Shown: positions 27,362-37,349, counted from the first letter of the stretch. The stretch is DNA of 64,000 nucleotides from an uncultured Eubacterium sp. (GCA_900551755.1 URXK01000002.1:110118-174117), one strand, 5' to 3'. The notes: generated by a model from the letters alone, not told the origin. Program-made: numbers and translations.

Positions 27362-28600
27362 TTATTCCTCCCACTTCTTTAAGCAAAGTACGCCATTGTG
27401 ACCACCAAAGCCTAAAGTGTTAGATAAAGCATACTTAACATCTCTTTCAACAGCCTTGTTTACAGTGTAGTTAAGGTCACACTCTTCATCAGGTACCTGA
27501 TAGTTAATTGTTGGAGGTACAACACCATTCTTTAAAGCAAGAATTGTAGCAATAGCCTCAACACCACCAGTTGCACCAAGAAGATGACCTGTCATAGACT
27601 TAGTTGAACTAATGTTGATTTCTGTTGCATAATCACCAAATGCCTTCTTAATAGCAAGAGTTTCAGCAGCATCATTAATATGAGTTGAAGTACCGTGAGC
27701 ATTAATATAACCAACTTCTGTCTTTTCAATACCAGCTTCAGCCATAGCAGCCTCCATAGCCTTTGCAGCACCATCACCATCAAGTAATGGAGAAGTAATA
27801 TGGTAAGCATCACAAGTTGAACCATAACCAACAACTTCTGCTAAAATTTCAGCACCTCTAGCCTGAGCTGACTCAAGAGATTCCATAAATAACACACCAG
27901 CACCTTCACCCATAACAAAGCCGCCTCTTTCCTTATCAAAAGGAACAGATGCTCTTGATGGGTCTTCACTTGTTGAAAGTGCCTTTAAAGCAGCAAAGCC
28001 ACCAATACCTAACTTACAAATAGATGCCTCAGCACCACCAGCAAGAATATAGTCACTGTAACCGTGCTTAATATTTCTAAATGCTTCACCAATTGAGTGA
28101 GTAGCAGATGCACAAGCAGTTACAACATCAAAGCAAGTACCTCTAGCACCGTATCTAATAGCTACATTACCAGCAGCCATATTAGAAATAGCCATAGGAA
28201 TAAACAAAGGAGCAATTCTTGACATACCCTTTGTAGCAAGTTTAGTAGCCTGTTCTTCAATAGTACAAAGACCACCAATACCAGAACCAATAACAACACC
28301 AAACTTGTTCTTGTCAATAGCATCTAAATCAATGCCAGACATTTTAACAGCTTCATCAGCAGCTGCCATAGCATAAATACTGAATAAATCAGTTCTTTTA
28401 ACTTCTTTCTTGTCTACAACAGTTGTTGGGTCAAAATCCTTAACCTCACCAGCACACTTAACCTTGCTATCTGTTGTGTCAAAACGAGTAATTAAACCAA
28501 TACCGTTTTTACCATTCTTTAAGCCGTCCCAAAAATCATTAGTATTATTACCAATAGGAGTAACAGCACCAATACCTGTAACAACAACTCTTCTTTCCAT
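27362..28600 (-). CDS. fabF: 3-oxoacyl-ACP synthase II
   Basis: FabF is the elongating condensing enzyme. The 412-residue thiolase-fold protein has the Cys-His-His triad at Cys163 ([11 protein letters not shown]), His302 ([14 protein letters not shown]) and His339 ([13 protein letters not shown]). It sits between fabG and fabZ in the usual FAS II order. Confidence 0.97.
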   Translation of the reverse strand: MERRVVVTGIGAVTPIGNNTNDFWDGLKNGKNGIGLITRFDTTDSKVKCAGEVKDFDPTTVVDKKEVKRTDLFSIYAMAAADEAVKMSGIDLDAIDKNKFGVVIGSGIGGLCTIEEQATKLATKGMSRIAPLFIPMAISNMAAGNVAIRYGARGTCFDVVTACASATHSIGEAFRNIKHGYSDYILAGGAEASICKLGIGGFAALKALSTSEDPSRASVPFDKERGGFVMGEGAGVLFMESLESAQARGAEILAEVVGYGSTCDAYHITSPLLDGDGAAKAMEAAMAEAGIEKTEVGYINAHGTSTHINDAAETLAIKKAFGDYATEINISSTKSMTGHLLGATGGVEAIATILALKNGVVPPTINYQVPDEECDLNYTVNKAVERDVKYALSNTLGFGGHNGVLCLKKWEE

Positions 28601-28620
28601 TAAATATATCCTCCTTAATA

Positions 28621-29352
28621 CTATCTACCTATTACCATACCACCGTCAACAGTAATTACCTGACCAGTAATATACTTAGACTTAGCAAGGAAAAGTGCAG
28701 TTTCTGCAATTTCCTCTGGCTGACCAAATCTCTTTAAAGGAATACCCTCTAAAATCTGTTCCTTAACCTTGTCAGAAAGAACTTCTGTCATATCTGTTGC
28801 AATCATACCTGGTGCAATAGCATTGCAAGTGATGTTTCTAGCTGCAAGCTCCTTAGCTACACTATAAGTCATACCAAGCACACCAGCCTTACTAGCTGCA
28901 TAATTAACCTGACCAATGTTACCAGCAAGACCAATAACACTTGACATATTAATAATAGCACCACTTCTCTGCTTCATCATAATTTTGTTTACAGCCTTCA
29001 TCATATTGAAGCAACCCTTTAAGTTAGTGTTAATAACAGCGTCAAAATCTTCTTCTTTCATTCTCATAAGGAGTGTATCTCTTGTAATACCAGCATTATT
29101 AACAAGTACATCAACTCCGCCAAATTCAGCAATAGCCTCATCAACTAATTTCTGAGCCTCTTCAGTGTTACTTACATCAGCCTGTACAGTAAGGCACTTA
29201 ACACCCATAGCCTCAATTTCATTTTTAACTTCTTCTGGAGATGTACTTCTATAATTTAAAACAATATTAGCACCTTCTGATGCAAACTTAAGAGCAATAG
29301 CCTTACCAATACCCTTAGCACCGCCTGTAACAATAACAGTCTTATCCTTCAT
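28621..29352 (-). CDS. fabG: 3-oxoacyl-ACP reductase
   Basis: FabG reduces 3-oxoacyl-ACP with NADPH. The 243-residue short-chain dehydrogenase has TGGAKGIG (9-16), NNAG (85-88) and the catalytic Ser138, Tyr151 and Lys155 (QVNYAASKAGV). Its start overlaps the fabD stop as TAATG. Confidence 0.96.
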   Translation of the reverse strand: MKDKTVIVTGGAKGIGKAIALKFASEGANIVLNYRSTSPEEVKNEIEAMGVKCLTVQADVSNTEEAQKLVDEAIAEFGGVDVLVNNAGITRDTLLMRMKEEDFDAVINTNLKGCFNMMKAVNKIMMKQRSGAIINMSSVIGLAGNIGQVNYAASKAGVLGMTYSVAKELAARNITCNAIAPGMIATDMTEVLSDKVKEQILEGIPLKRFGQPEEIAETALFLAKSKYITGQVITVDGGMVIGR

Positions 29353-30293
29353 TATAAACCCAACCCTTCTACTGTTTTTTCAAGAGTCTTTAAATCCTCT
29401 ACATTATAAATAGATACATCAGCTCCAACTTCCTTTGCAGCCTTTTTAACAAAGCTAGATAAAGTCTTGCCTGGACCCATTTCAACAAATGTATCTACAC
29501 CAAGTTCAATCATCTTCTTAACAGACTGTTCCCACTTAACAGGGTTCATAACCTGCTTAGTAAGAATGTCAACAACCTGACTCTTATCCTCAACAACTTC
29601 AGCAGTTAAGTTAGTAATAACAGGAATATTCATATCCTTTAAATCAATTTTGTTAAGTTCTTCATTTAACTTAATTGCAGCTGGCTCTAAAAGAGAAGTA
29701 TGGAAAGGACCACTTACATTAAGCATAACAGCTCTCTTAGCACCCTTTTCCTTAACAAGTTCAGCAGCCTTTTCAACAGCCTCCTTGTCACCAGCAATAA
29801 CAATCTGACCTGGAGCATTGTAATTAGCTATCATACATCTACCAATTTCAGCTACTTCGTCACAAGCCTCCTGAATTTTATCAGCAGCAAGGCTTAATAC
29901 TGCACACATAGCACCTTCACCCTTTGGCACTGCCTCTGTCATAAACTTGCCTCTTTTTCTTACAAGTTTAACAGCTTCTTCAAAGTCCATTGTTCCACTT
30001 GCAACGTGGGCAGAATATTCACCTAAGCTAAGTCCAGCAACATAGTCAGCCTTTAAGCCCTTTTCTTCCATTACCTTGCATACAGCATAGCTCATTGTAA
30101 GTAAAGCTGGCTGAGTATACTCAGTTTCATTTAACTTTTCATCTTCACCAAAGCATAAATCTGTAAGTTTAAAATCAAGTACAGAATCTGCCTTATCAAA
30201 TACTTCCTTTGCACACGCAAAATTGTCATAAAGCTCCTTGCCCATACCGGCATACTGAGCACCCTGACCACTAAAAATAAAAGCTGTTTTCAT
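29352..30293 (-). CDS. fabD: Malonyl-CoA:ACP transacylase
   Basis: FabD loads malonyl groups onto acyl carrier protein. It has FSGQGAQ near the N-terminus, the nucleophile motif GLSLGEYSAH (Ser89) and the catalytic histidine in SGPFHTSLL (His198). Two tandem ATGs occur. The second (30293) is preferred because AAGGAG lies six bases from it and only three from the first. Its substrate ACP gene is absent from this operon. Confidence 0.96.
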   Translation of the reverse strand: MKTAFIFSGQGAQYAGMGKELYDNFACAKEVFDKADSVLDFKLTDLCFGEDEKLNETEYTQPALLTMSYAVCKVMEEKGLKADYVAGLSLGEYSAHVASGTMDFEEAVKLVRKRGKFMTEAVPKGEGAMCAVLSLAADKIQEACDEVAEIGRCMIANYNAPGQIVIAGDKEAVEKAAELVKEKGAKRAVMLNVSGPFHTSLLEPAAIKLNEELNKIDLKDMNIPVITNLTAEVVEDKSQVVDILTKQVMNPVKWEQSVKKMIELGVDTFVEMGPGKTLSSFVKKAAKEVGADVSIYNVEDLKTLEKTVEGLGL

Positions 30294-30303
30294 CATAATC
30301 TCC

Positions 30304-31239
30304 TTATTTTACAAGTTCGTCAAACTGACCCATAATTTCTTCAATAATTTCCTTACAAGACTGTTCCTTATTTACCATACCAGCAATCTGACCACTCATA
30401 ACAGAGCCATTGTCAACATCACCAAGTTTAACAGACTTCTGTAATGCACCAGTACCAAGCTGGTCAAATCTAGCCATATCTGGCTCGTCCTTACCCATTT
30501 CTTCCTTTTCAGCCTTTAAGAAAGCATTAGCAAGCTTATTCTTAATTACTCTAACTGGGTGACCAGTAATATTACCAGTAATAACTGTTGCAATATCATT
30601 AGCCTTTAAAATCTTAGCCTTATAGTTTTCGTGAACAGTACATTCGTCAGCAACAAGGAAACGAGTACCAATCTGTACACCCTCTGCACCAAGCATAAAG
30701 CCAGCAGCCATACCTCTACCATCAGCAATACCACCTGCTGCAAGTACAGGAATGTTAAGAGCATCTACAACCTGAGGAACTAAAGCCATAGTAGTAAGTT
30801 TACCAATGTGACCACCAGACTCCATACCTTCAGCAATAACAGCACTAGCACCAATCTTTTCCATCTTCTTAGCCTGAGCTACAGATGGTACAACTGGAAT
30901 AAGGCAAATATTATGTTCCTTAAACTTATCCATAAACTTAGATGGATTACCAGCACCAGTAGTAACTACCTTAACGCCTTCTTCACATACAAGGTCAACA
31001 ATATCATCAACAAATGGAGATAAAAGCATAATATTTACACCAAAAGGCTTGTCTGTAAGTTTCTTACACTTTCTAATTTCTTCTCTAACAATATCAGCTG
31101 GAGCATTACCTGCTGCAATAATACCTAAACCACCTGCATTAGACACAGCAGAGGCAAGACTTGCATCAGCAATCCAAGCCATAGCACCCTGAAAAATAGG
31201 GTATTTAATACCTAACATATCACAAATTCTAGTTTTCAT
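30304..31239 (-). CDS. fabK: Enoyl-ACP reductase II (FMN-dependent)
   Basis: FabK performs the last reduction of the elongation cycle. It is the flavin enzyme that replaces FabI in many Firmicutes and is insensitive to triclosan. The protein (about 311 residues) has PIFQGAMAWIADASLASAVSNAGGLG at the start, the AEGMESGGHIG loop and VLAAGGIADGRGMAAGFMLGAEGVQIGTRF. The ATG at 31239 is chosen because AAGGTG lies upstream. The GTG nine bases earlier falls inside that site. Confidence 0.95.
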   Translation of the reverse strand: MKTRICDMLGIKYPIFQGAMAWIADASLASAVSNAGGLGIIAAGNAPADIVREEIRKCKKLTDKPFGVNIMLLSPFVDDIVDLVCEEGVKVVTTGAGNPSKFMDKFKEHNICLIPVVPSVAQAKKMEKIGASAVIAEGMESGGHIGKLTTMALVPQVVDALNIPVLAAGGIADGRGMAAGFMLGAEGVQIGTRFLVADECTVHENYKAKILKANDIATVITGNITGHPVRVIKNKLANAFLKAEKEEMGKDEPDMARFDQLGTGALQKSVKLGDVDNGSVMSGQIAGMVNKEQSCKEIIEEIMGQFDELVK

Positions 31240-31284
31240 TGATTTCACCTTTTATATCCTTTCACTCTTTATATTCATATAAAA

Positions 31285-32256
31285 TTACCATTCAATAAGC
31301 ATACTGCCCCAAGTAAGACCAGCACCAAAACCTGAAATAATAATTTTGTCGCCCTTTTCAAGCATACCCTTATTTGACATTTCGCCAAGAGCAATAGCCA
31401 CACTTGCTGCTGAAGTATTACCATATTCACTAATGTTTAAATAAAACTTTTCAATTGGTACATTTAACTTTCTAGCAACTATATCAATAATTCTGGAATT
31501 AGCTTGATGAGGTACTATGTACTTAATGTCATCAATGCTTACACCACTTTTTTCTAAAATAGTATTTACACTTTGAGGAACAACCTTTGTTGCAAAATTA
31601 AATATAGCCTTTCCGTCCATCTGAAGATACTTGCTATTTTCTCTTTCAGGCTTGTACAACATATTTTCAGGTTGCTTTTCATTAGCTGTCAATTTAAGTC
31701 CGTCTTGCCCCTTAGCGTGTAAATCCTCACAAAGTATACCACCCTTTTCTCTAGGCTCAAGTATAGCTCCACCAGCTCCATCACCAAAGAGAACACAACT
31801 AGCTCTGTCACTCCAGTCAACAATCTTAGATAAAGTTTCAGCACCTAAAACAAGTGCCTTTTTATAACTGCCAGACTTAATAAATTTGTCTGCTATGCTT
31901 AAAGCATAAACATAACCACTGCACGCAGCACTTATGTCAAAAGCAAAAGCATTAGTTGCACCTATTGCTCCCTGAACAAGGCAAGCTGTACTAGGTGTTG
32001 CATAATCAGCAGTAATAGTACCCACAATAACAAGGTCAATATCAAGAGGGTCAATACCTGATTTTTTAATAAGTTTTTCAGCCACATTTATACAAAGCTC
32101 AGATGTATTTTCACCTTGTGACAAATGTCTTTTTTTAATTCCTGTACGGGAATATATCCATTCATCATTTGTGTCTACAATTTTGCTTAAATCATCATTT
32201 GTAACCACACCAGACGGCACATAAAAATCTGCAGCTACAATACCAGTATTTAACAT
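31285..32256 (-). CDS. fabH: 3-oxoacyl-ACP synthase III
   Basis: FabH starts fatty acid synthesis by condensing acyl-CoA with malonyl-ACP. From the ATG at 32256 (AAGGAG six bases upstream) the protein has 323 residues with the triad Cys112 (DISAACSGY), His250 (VPHQANSRI) and Asn280 (EYGNTSAAS). An in-frame ATG 15 bases upstream precedes the ribosome binding site and is rejected. The gap to fabK is 45 bases, too small to hold the acpP gene found there in streptococci. Confidence 0.95.
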   Translation of the reverse strand: MLNTGIVAADFYVPSGVVTNDDLSKIVDTNDEWIYSRTGIKKRHLSQGENTSELCINVAEKLIKKSGIDPLDIDLVIVGTITADYATPSTACLVQGAIGATNAFAFDISAACSGYVYALSIADKFIKSGSYKKALVLGAETLSKIVDWSDRASCVLFGDGAGGAILEPREKGGILCEDLHAKGQDGLKLTANEKQPENMLYKPERENSKYLQMDGKAIFNFATKVVPQSVNTILEKSGVSIDDIKYIVPHQANSRIIDIVARKLNVPIEKFYLNISEYGNTSAASVAIALGEMSNKGMLEKGDKIIISGFGAGLTWGSMLIEW

Positions 32257-32284
32257 AATTTTCTCCTTCATCTTTTAAATTGGT

Positions 32285-32722
32285 TTACCTTTTTTTAAGG
32301 AACTGATTAAGGCTTGATAGAGCCTCAATAAACATAGTTGCCTCATAGTCAGACAAATCCACAACAAGAGATTTTACCAACTCAAAATGAAACCTTTGAT
32401 GAGTTTTGTAAAGTTCTTTACCTTTTTCAGTAAGACTAAGCATAAAAACTCTCTTATCAAGTTCATTTCTAACTTTGTTTACATAGCCTTTTTTAACCAA
32501 ATGATTAATAGCTACAGTCAAAGTTCCCATAGTTATATCAAGCTTTTCTGCAACGGCAGACATAGTTTTAGGCAGATAGATACCAATAGCATCTACAGTG
32601 TGTGCCTCATTTACGGACACATCTGCAAAGCCTTCAGCCTTGATAGCCGTCTGCTCACTTCTTGACATATCATTAAAGGCACCACTTATAAGTCTGTTCA
32701 AAGTAACCATTGTACTTTCCAT
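32285..32722 (-). CDS. fabT: MarR-family repressor of fatty acid synthesis
   Basis: FabT senses acyl-ACP and represses fatty acid genes. The 145-residue winged-helix protein has the recognition region MSAVAEKLDITMGTLTVAINHLVKKGYV and the wing VRNELDKRVFMLSLTEKG. It is the first gene of the operon fabT-fabH-fabK-fabD-fabG-fabF-fabZ-accD-accA. A FabT-type palindrome overlaps its promoter, so autoregulation is likely. Assigned from family resemblance plus position. Confidence 0.88.
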   Translation of the reverse strand: MESTMVTLNRLISGAFNDMSRSEQTAIKAEGFADVSVNEAHTVDAIGIYLPKTMSAVAEKLDITMGTLTVAINHLVKKGYVNKVRNELDKRVFMLSLTEKGKELYKTHQRFHFELVKSLVVDLSDYEATMFIEALSSLNQFLKKR

Positions 32723-32744
32723 AAGACAATGCCTCCCTAATTAT

Positions 32745-32757
32745 TTTGATAATCAAA
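32745..32757. promoter_or_regulatory. FabT operator
   Basis: TTTGATAATCAAA is a perfect 6-1-6 palindrome that matches the known FabT box core. It begins at the last base of the -10 box and covers the expected transcription start of fabT, a position that would block initiation. Confidence 0.8.
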
Positions 32758-32785
32758 GTATATCCTATTTAAGCCAAAAAGTCAA
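32757..32785 (-). promoter_or_regulatory. Promoter of the fab operon
   Basis: On the minus strand TTGACT, 17 bases, TATACT. The resulting leader is about 30 bases and holds a GGGAGG site before the fabT ATG. Confidence 0.85.
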
Positions 32786-32817
32786 TATATTCTGAACCTA
32801 TAAGACCTATAAGCAAC

Positions 32818-33231
32818 TTACTCCTTAACCATATTAATACACTTTTCATAAAAATCAGGCATAGTCTTTTTAATACTGCAAGGCTTAAAAGCCGAATTTA
32901 CAAAACAGTGGTCGCTTGAACCCTTTACTCTAAGTTCACCAGTTTTATTATCAACTATTTCATAAGAAAAACTTAATTTAACAGGAGTAATGCTTTTGAC
33001 TGTAGTTTTTATCCTTACAGTATCGCCATAGCAAGCACCAGATTTATAAACAGCATTTACACCTAAAACTGGTATCATTATGCCTGTTTTTTCCATTTCG
33101 CTATAACTATATCCCATTTTTTCCATATAAAATATTCTTGCCTCCTCAAACCATCTAATATAGTTTGAGTGATGAACTATTCCCATACGGTCAGTTTCGT
33201 AATACTGGACCTTTCTTATATAATCTTTCAT
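32818..33231 (-). CDS. Acyl-CoA thioesterase, YbgC/4-hydroxybenzoyl-CoA thioesterase family
   Basis: The 137-residue hotdog-fold protein has the YbgC-type signature YYETDRMGIVHHSNYIRWFEEAR, in which the aspartate is the usual catalytic residue. It probably hydrolyses short or medium acyl-CoA or acyl-ACP in the cytoplasm. It lies 95 bases upstream of fabT on the same strand, with the fabT promoter between them. It may be read as a separate unit, and its location suggests a lipid-related role. Confidence 0.88.
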   Translation of the reverse strand: MKDYIRKVQYYETDRMGIVHHSNYIRWFEEARIFYMEKMGYSYSEMEKTGIMIPVLGVNAVYKSGACYGDTVRIKTTVKSITPVKLSFSYEIVDNKTGELRVKGSSDHCFVNSAFKPCSIKKTMPDFYEKCINMVKE

Positions 33232-33357
33232 ATATTCATCTCCATTATCATTTATTTATTAATTATATCATAATTTAATTAAAGTATCAAATCCACCTAT
33301 TGACAACAGATAAAACAAAGATTAAAATAAATGTATGTTGAAATAAGGAGAATTTAT

Positions 33358-34086
33358 ATGGAAAAAAGACACAAAAAAAAGAAATCTTCCGCTATGCCTA
33401 TTGCATTTTGTTGTTTGGTTATAATGGCAATAATGATAACACTTTTTATGATGCCATTTTTTAGTATTAAAACAATAAATGTTAGCGGAAATGAGTCATT
33501 AACAGCTGACCAAGTTAAAAATTATTTAACCTTTAAAGAAGGTGACAATATTTTCCTTTTTAGTAAGAGCAAATCTAGGGATAATATACTTAACAACCAC
33601 TTTGTTAAGTCTGTTGATATTAATAGAGTTTTACCATCATCAGTTAATGTAACTGTAAATGAATACAAACTTAGAGGCTATGTACCATATTCTGGCAGCT
33701 ACCTATTTATTGATGGTGATGGCAGAGTTTTAGATGTTCAAAAGAAAATAACAAAATCATTACCAGTCGTTGAAGGACTTAAATTTAATAATGTTACTGT
33801 TGGTGAAATATTGCAAGTTGACAATCCGTCTACATTTGAAACAATGGTTCATTTGTCTAAACTTTTTGAAAAATATAACCTTTTGTCAAATGTTATAAGG
33901 GTTGATATGACAGATGTAACTGATATTCATCTATATACAGGAAGTGTTGATATTAAATTTGGTAGCTTTGATGATGCAAACAGAAAATTGCTTATGCTTA
34001 TAGAAGTGCTAAAAACATTTGACACAAGTGTTCCTGGTACAATAAATCTTACAGCAGACAAGGCTACATTTGAATATATGATGTAA
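33358..34086 (+). CDS. divIB: Cell division protein FtsQ/DivIB
   Basis: The 242-residue protein has a short basic cytoplasmic tail (EKRHKKKKSS), one transmembrane helix (about 15-37) and an extracellular POTRA domain (FFSIKTINVSGNESLTADQVKNYL), followed by the FtsQ domain (about 110-235). It helps assemble the divisome with FtsL and FtsB. The ATG at 33358 follows AAGGAG by seven bases. An in-frame start at 33331 lies before that site. It precedes ftsZ. The murein synthesis genes that often stand upstream are absent. Confidence 0.92.
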   Translation: MEKRHKKKKSSAMPIAFCCLVIMAIMITLFMMPFFSIKTINVSGNESLTADQVKNYLTFKEGDNIFLFSKSKSRDNILNNHFVKSVDINRVLPSSVNVTVNEYKLRGYVPYSGSYLFIDGDGRVLDVQKKITKSLPVVEGLKFNNVTVGEILQVDNPSTFETMVHLSKLFEKYNLLSNVIRVDMTDVTDIHLYTGSVDIKFGSFDDANRKLLMLIEVLKTFDTSVPGTINLTADKATFEYMM

Positions 34087-34163
34087 AAAAGTTTAAAAAA
34101 TCTGTGAATTGCGACTTTTTTTAGGTAAAACCTACAAAGTTGAAAAAATATATTATTTTCCTC

Positions 34164-34192
34164 TTGAAATATGATATAAAAAAGGTTACAAT
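34164..34192 (+). promoter_or_regulatory. Probable promoter of ftsZ
   Basis: TTGAAA, 17 bases, TACAAT, about 85 bases before the ftsZ start. The following ATATAATATAATTG offers further -10-like boxes. Confidence 0.55.
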
Positions 34193-34278
34193 ATAATATA
34201 ATTGATTTATTATGTGAAAATGTGATTATTGATAAAATATTTATTTACTATAAATAGAGGATACATAGGAGGTATATT

Positions 34279-35409
34279 ATGATTGAAGTTCTCAACGAAA
34301 TGAACGATGTTGCCAAAATAGTGGTACTCGGTGTAGGCGGTGGTGGTTGTAACGCCGTAAATAGAATGTTAATATCTGACCCAGCTAATATTGATTTTAT
34401 TGCAGTTAATACTGATGCTATAGCTCTTGAAAATTCTGTAGCTAAAAAGAAAATTAAAATTGGTGCTAAACTTACTAAGGGTTTAGGTGCTGGTGGCAGA
34501 CCAGAAGTTGGCGAAAAGGCTGCTGAAGAAACTGCTGCTGAAATTTCTCAGGCTCTTGAAGGCGTTAATATGGTATTTATTACTGCTGGTATGGGTGGTG
34601 GTACTGGTACTGGTGCTGCTCCTATTGTTGCTAAGCTCGCTAGAGAAATGGGTATTCTTACTGTTGGTGTTGTTACAAAGCCATTTAAGTTTGAAGGTCC
34701 TAAGAGAATGAGATATGCCCTTCAGGGTATTGAAAATTTAAAGGCTTATGTTGATACTTTACTTGTTATTCCTAATCAGAAGTTAATTGAAACTGCTGAT
34801 AAGTCTACTACAATGCGTGAGGCATTTGCTATGTCTGACAGCGTATTAGGTCAGGGTGTTACTGGTATTTCAGACCTTATTACTAAGCCTGGTGAAATCA
34901 ATGTTGACTTTGCCGATGTATGTACTGTTATTGCTAATCAAGGTCTTGCCCACTTTGGTATTGGCGAATCTGATGACATTCAGGAAGCTGCTAAGATGGC
35001 TATTACATCTCCACTTCTTGAAACTGCTATTGACGGTGCTAAGAGCGTTATTGTAAACTTTACTAGTGGTCCAGACCTTAACCTTCTTGAGGCTAATGCT
35101 GCTGCTGAACTTATTTCTGAAGCTCTTGACCCAGAAGCAGAATTTATTTTTGGTACTGTAGTTGATGAAACTATGGGCGATAAGGTAAAGGTTACTGTTA
35201 TTGCAACAGGTCTTGTGTCTGGTGATGAACCTAAGAAGGCAGAAAAGCCCGTTGAGCCAGCTCCTGCAAAGACAACTGCTCAGCCATCATACAGAACACA
35301 GAGTTTTTCAACTCCAATGCGTAATACAGTTTCTGCACCAACTAACAACGATGATGACGATTCAGCAAGTGATTTAATCATTCCTACTTTCTTAAGAGGT
35401 AGAAACTAA
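34279..35409 (+). CDS. ftsZ: Cell division GTPase FtsZ
   Basis: FtsZ polymerises into the Z-ring at midcell. The 376-residue protein has the tubulin signature [12 protein letters not shown], an N-terminal [13 protein letters not shown], the T7 loop region [10 protein letters not shown], and a variable linker (about 312-360) rich in Pro, Lys and Asp. It ends in the conserved peptide [12 protein letters not shown] that binds FtsA, SepF and others. No ftsA is adjacent. Confidence 0.98.
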   Translation: MIEVLNEMNDVAKIVVLGVGGGGCNAVNRMLISDPANIDFIAVNTDAIALENSVAKKKIKIGAKLTKGLGAGGRPEVGEKAAEETAAEISQALEGVNMVFITAGMGGGTGTGAAPIVAKLAREMGILTVGVVTKPFKFEGPKRMRYALQGIENLKAYVDTLLVIPNQKLIETADKSTTMREAFAMSDSVLGQGVTGISDLITKPGEINVDFADVCTVIANQGLAHFGIGESDDIQEAAKMAITSPLLETAIDGAKSVIVNFTSGPDLNLLEANAAAELISEALDPEAEFIFGTVVDETMGDKVKVTVIATGLVSGDEPKKAEKPVEPAPAKTTAQPSYRTQSFSTPMRNTVSAPTNNDDDDSASDLIIPTFLRGRN

Positions 35410-35429
35410 AATTTATAATATATGCAACT

Positions 35430-35458
35430 AGGGCTTTTGCTTTTGCAAAAGCCCTTTT
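35430..35458 (+). terminator. Terminator of ftsZ
   Basis: A perfect 11-base stem AGGGCTTTTGC/GCAAAAGCCCT (35430-35440, 35445-35455) with a TTTT loop is followed by TTT. Confidence 0.85.
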
Positions 35459-35482
35459 AAAATCTTTAATTGGAGGTATATT

Positions 35483-36148
35483 ATGTTCAGAACAAAACTT
35501 GCAGATAGAGAACTGCCAGAATATACTAAAGGCGAAGAAATATTTAATATGGTAAGCCATATTGTAGGTGGTGCATTATCTATAGCTGCTATGGTACTTT
35601 GTATTATTGTTGCTGCTATACATCACAATCCTTGGGGCGTTGTTGCCTCTTGTATCTATGGTGTAACTATGATTGCACTCTACACTATGTCTAGCATTTA
35701 TCACGGTTTACATAAAGGAACTGCTAAAAAGGTTTTCCAAATTATTGACCACTGTACAATTTATTTTATGATTGCTGGTTCATATATGCCTATTGTATTT
35801 TGTACAATAAGAGAACAAAGTTTAGCTGTGTGTTGGGTTATATTTGGAATTGAATGGGCACTTGTAGCAATTGCTACAACTCTTACAGCAATTGACCTTA
35901 AAAGCACTAAGAAAATGTCTATGATTTGTTACATAGGAATGGGCTGGACAATTATTTTCTTCTATAAATACCTTATTGCAGGTCTTGCTCCTATGGGAAT
36001 AGCCTTTCTTGTTGCTGGTGGCTTGTTATACACTATAGGTGCTATTATATATAGCTTTAAGAAAAAATATGCTCATAATGTTTTTCACATTTTTGTTGTA
36101 TTAGGAAGTGTTGCTCACTTCTTTGCAATTATTTTTTATGTTCTTTAA
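35483..36148 (+). CDS. Hemolysin III family membrane protein (PAQR/TrhA-like)
   Basis: The 221-residue protein has about seven transmembrane helices and the metal-site motifs of the progestin/adipoQ-receptor-like hemolysin III family: SSIYHGL, DHCTIYFMIAGSYMP and HNVFHIFVVLGSVAHF. Bacillus members affect membrane-lipid or energy homeostasis, and a true haemolytic role is doubtful. It has its own GGAGGTAT site between the ftsZ terminator and dacF. Confidence 0.9.
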   Translation: MFRTKLADRELPEYTKGEEIFNMVSHIVGGALSIAAMVLCIIVAAIHHNPWGVVASCIYGVTMIALYTMSSIYHGLHKGTAKKVFQIIDHCTIYFMIAGSYMPIVFCTIREQSLAVCWVIFGIEWALVAIATTLTAIDLKSTKKMSMICYIGMGWTIIFFYKYLIAGLAPMGIAFLVAGGLLYTIGAIIYSFKKKYAHNVFHIFVVLGSVAHFFAIIFYVL

Positions 36149-36206
36149 TCTGTATAAATTTAATATAAATAACAAAAAATACTTCCATATAAGGAGGTAT
36201 TTTTTT

Positions 36207-37349
36207 ATGTTAAAAAAATTTATAGCACTAACACTAGCACTTACATTTGTGACGCCAGTTTTTGCAGAACCACCAGCAATAGACGCAAAATCATATATAC
36301 TTATGGAGGCATCAACTGGAACTATATTATCTGAAAGCAATTCTGAGGAGCCACTTCCACCTGCTAGTGTTACCAAAATAATGACACTACTATTAATATA
36401 TGATGCTGTTAATTCTGGAAAAATAAAATGGAATGATATGGTAACAGTGTCAGAACACGCAGCCAGTATGGGTGGTTCACAAATTTTTTTAGAACCTAAT
36501 GAGCAACAAAGTGTAGAAACCCTAACAAAATCTATAGCTATAGCCTCTGCCAATGATGCTGCTGTTGCAATGGCTGAATTTATTGGTGGTAGTGAAGATG
36601 GATTTGTTACAATGATGAATGAAAAAGCAAAAAGTTTAGGTATGAAAAATACAACATTTGTTAATGCTTGTGGTCTTGATGCTGAGGGCCATAAAATGAG
36701 TGCAAAAGATATAGCATTAATGAGCCGTGAACTTATTACAAAATATCCCGATGTAAAAAAGTACACAACAACTTGGCAAGATACTATTACTCACACAACT
36801 AAAAAGGGAACAACAGAATTTGGACTGACTAATACAAACAAACTGATTAAATGGTACAAAGATGCTACTGGACTAAAAACTGGCTCTACTGGAAAAGCCC
36901 TTTATTGCTTATCTGGCACAGCCTTAAGAGATGGTATGGAACTTATAGCTGTTGTAATGGCTGCCCCTGACCCAAAGGTAAGATTTCAAACTGATATGAA
37001 ACTTTTAGACTATGGCTTTGCTAATTATAAGTTGCAAAAAGGCAAAGATGTAGGGGAAATTGTTGGTGAAACTTCCGTTTACAAAGGAATGTCAGACACA
37101 GTAAAAGGTGCTGTTGCTTCACCATTAAATATAGTAACTCCAAAAGAAAACAGTGCTAAAATTGACTATAAAGTTGAATTTTCTAATGGTATAATTGCAC
37201 CGGTTAAAAAAGGTGATAAAATTGGCGAAATAATTTATTATAGCAATAACAAAGAAATAGCTAGATGTAATGTAATTGCTAACAATGATGTGGAAAAAGC
37301 CGGTCTTTGTAAAAATATAGGACGATTACTCCAAATGTGGGTAAAGTAA
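36207..37349 (+). CDS. D-alanyl-D-alanine carboxypeptidase (DacF-type, peptidase S11)
   Basis: The enzyme trims pentapeptide stems of peptidoglycan outside the membrane. From the ATG at 36207 (AAGGAGGT eight bases upstream) the protein has 380 residues: signal peptide (about 1-20), the serine motif SVTK (catalytic Ser), SAN as the SxN motif and KTG in GLKTGSTGKA, then a C-terminal domain (about 270-350) and an amphipathic membrane-anchor helix at the end. Clostridia usually have several paralogues, so the exact name (DacF or DacA) is left open. Confidence 0.93.
   Translation: MLKKFIALTLALTFVTPVFAEPPAIDAKSYILMEASTGTILSESNSEEPLPPASVTKIMTLLLIYDAVNSGKIKWNDMVTVSEHAASMGGSQIFLEPNEQQSVETLTKSIAIASANDAAVAMAEFIGGSEDGFVTMMNEKAKSLGMKNTTFVNACGLDAEGHKMSAKDIALMSRELITKYPDVKKYTTTWQDTITHTTKKGTTEFGLTNTNKLIKWYKDATGLKTGSTGKALYCLSGTALRDGMELIAVVMAAPDPKVRFQTDMKLLDYGFANYKLQKGKDVGEIVGETSVYKGMSDTVKGAVASPLNIVTPKENSAKIDYKVEFSNGIIAPVKKGDKIGEIIYYSNNKEIARCNVIANNDVEKAGLCKNIGRLLQMWVK

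Noticed and set aside
36108-36206. N-terminal extension of the carboxypeptidase overlapping the hemolysin III gene
   Set aside because: The extension lies before the AAGGAGGT ribosome binding site and would bury the signal peptide that starts at 36207.
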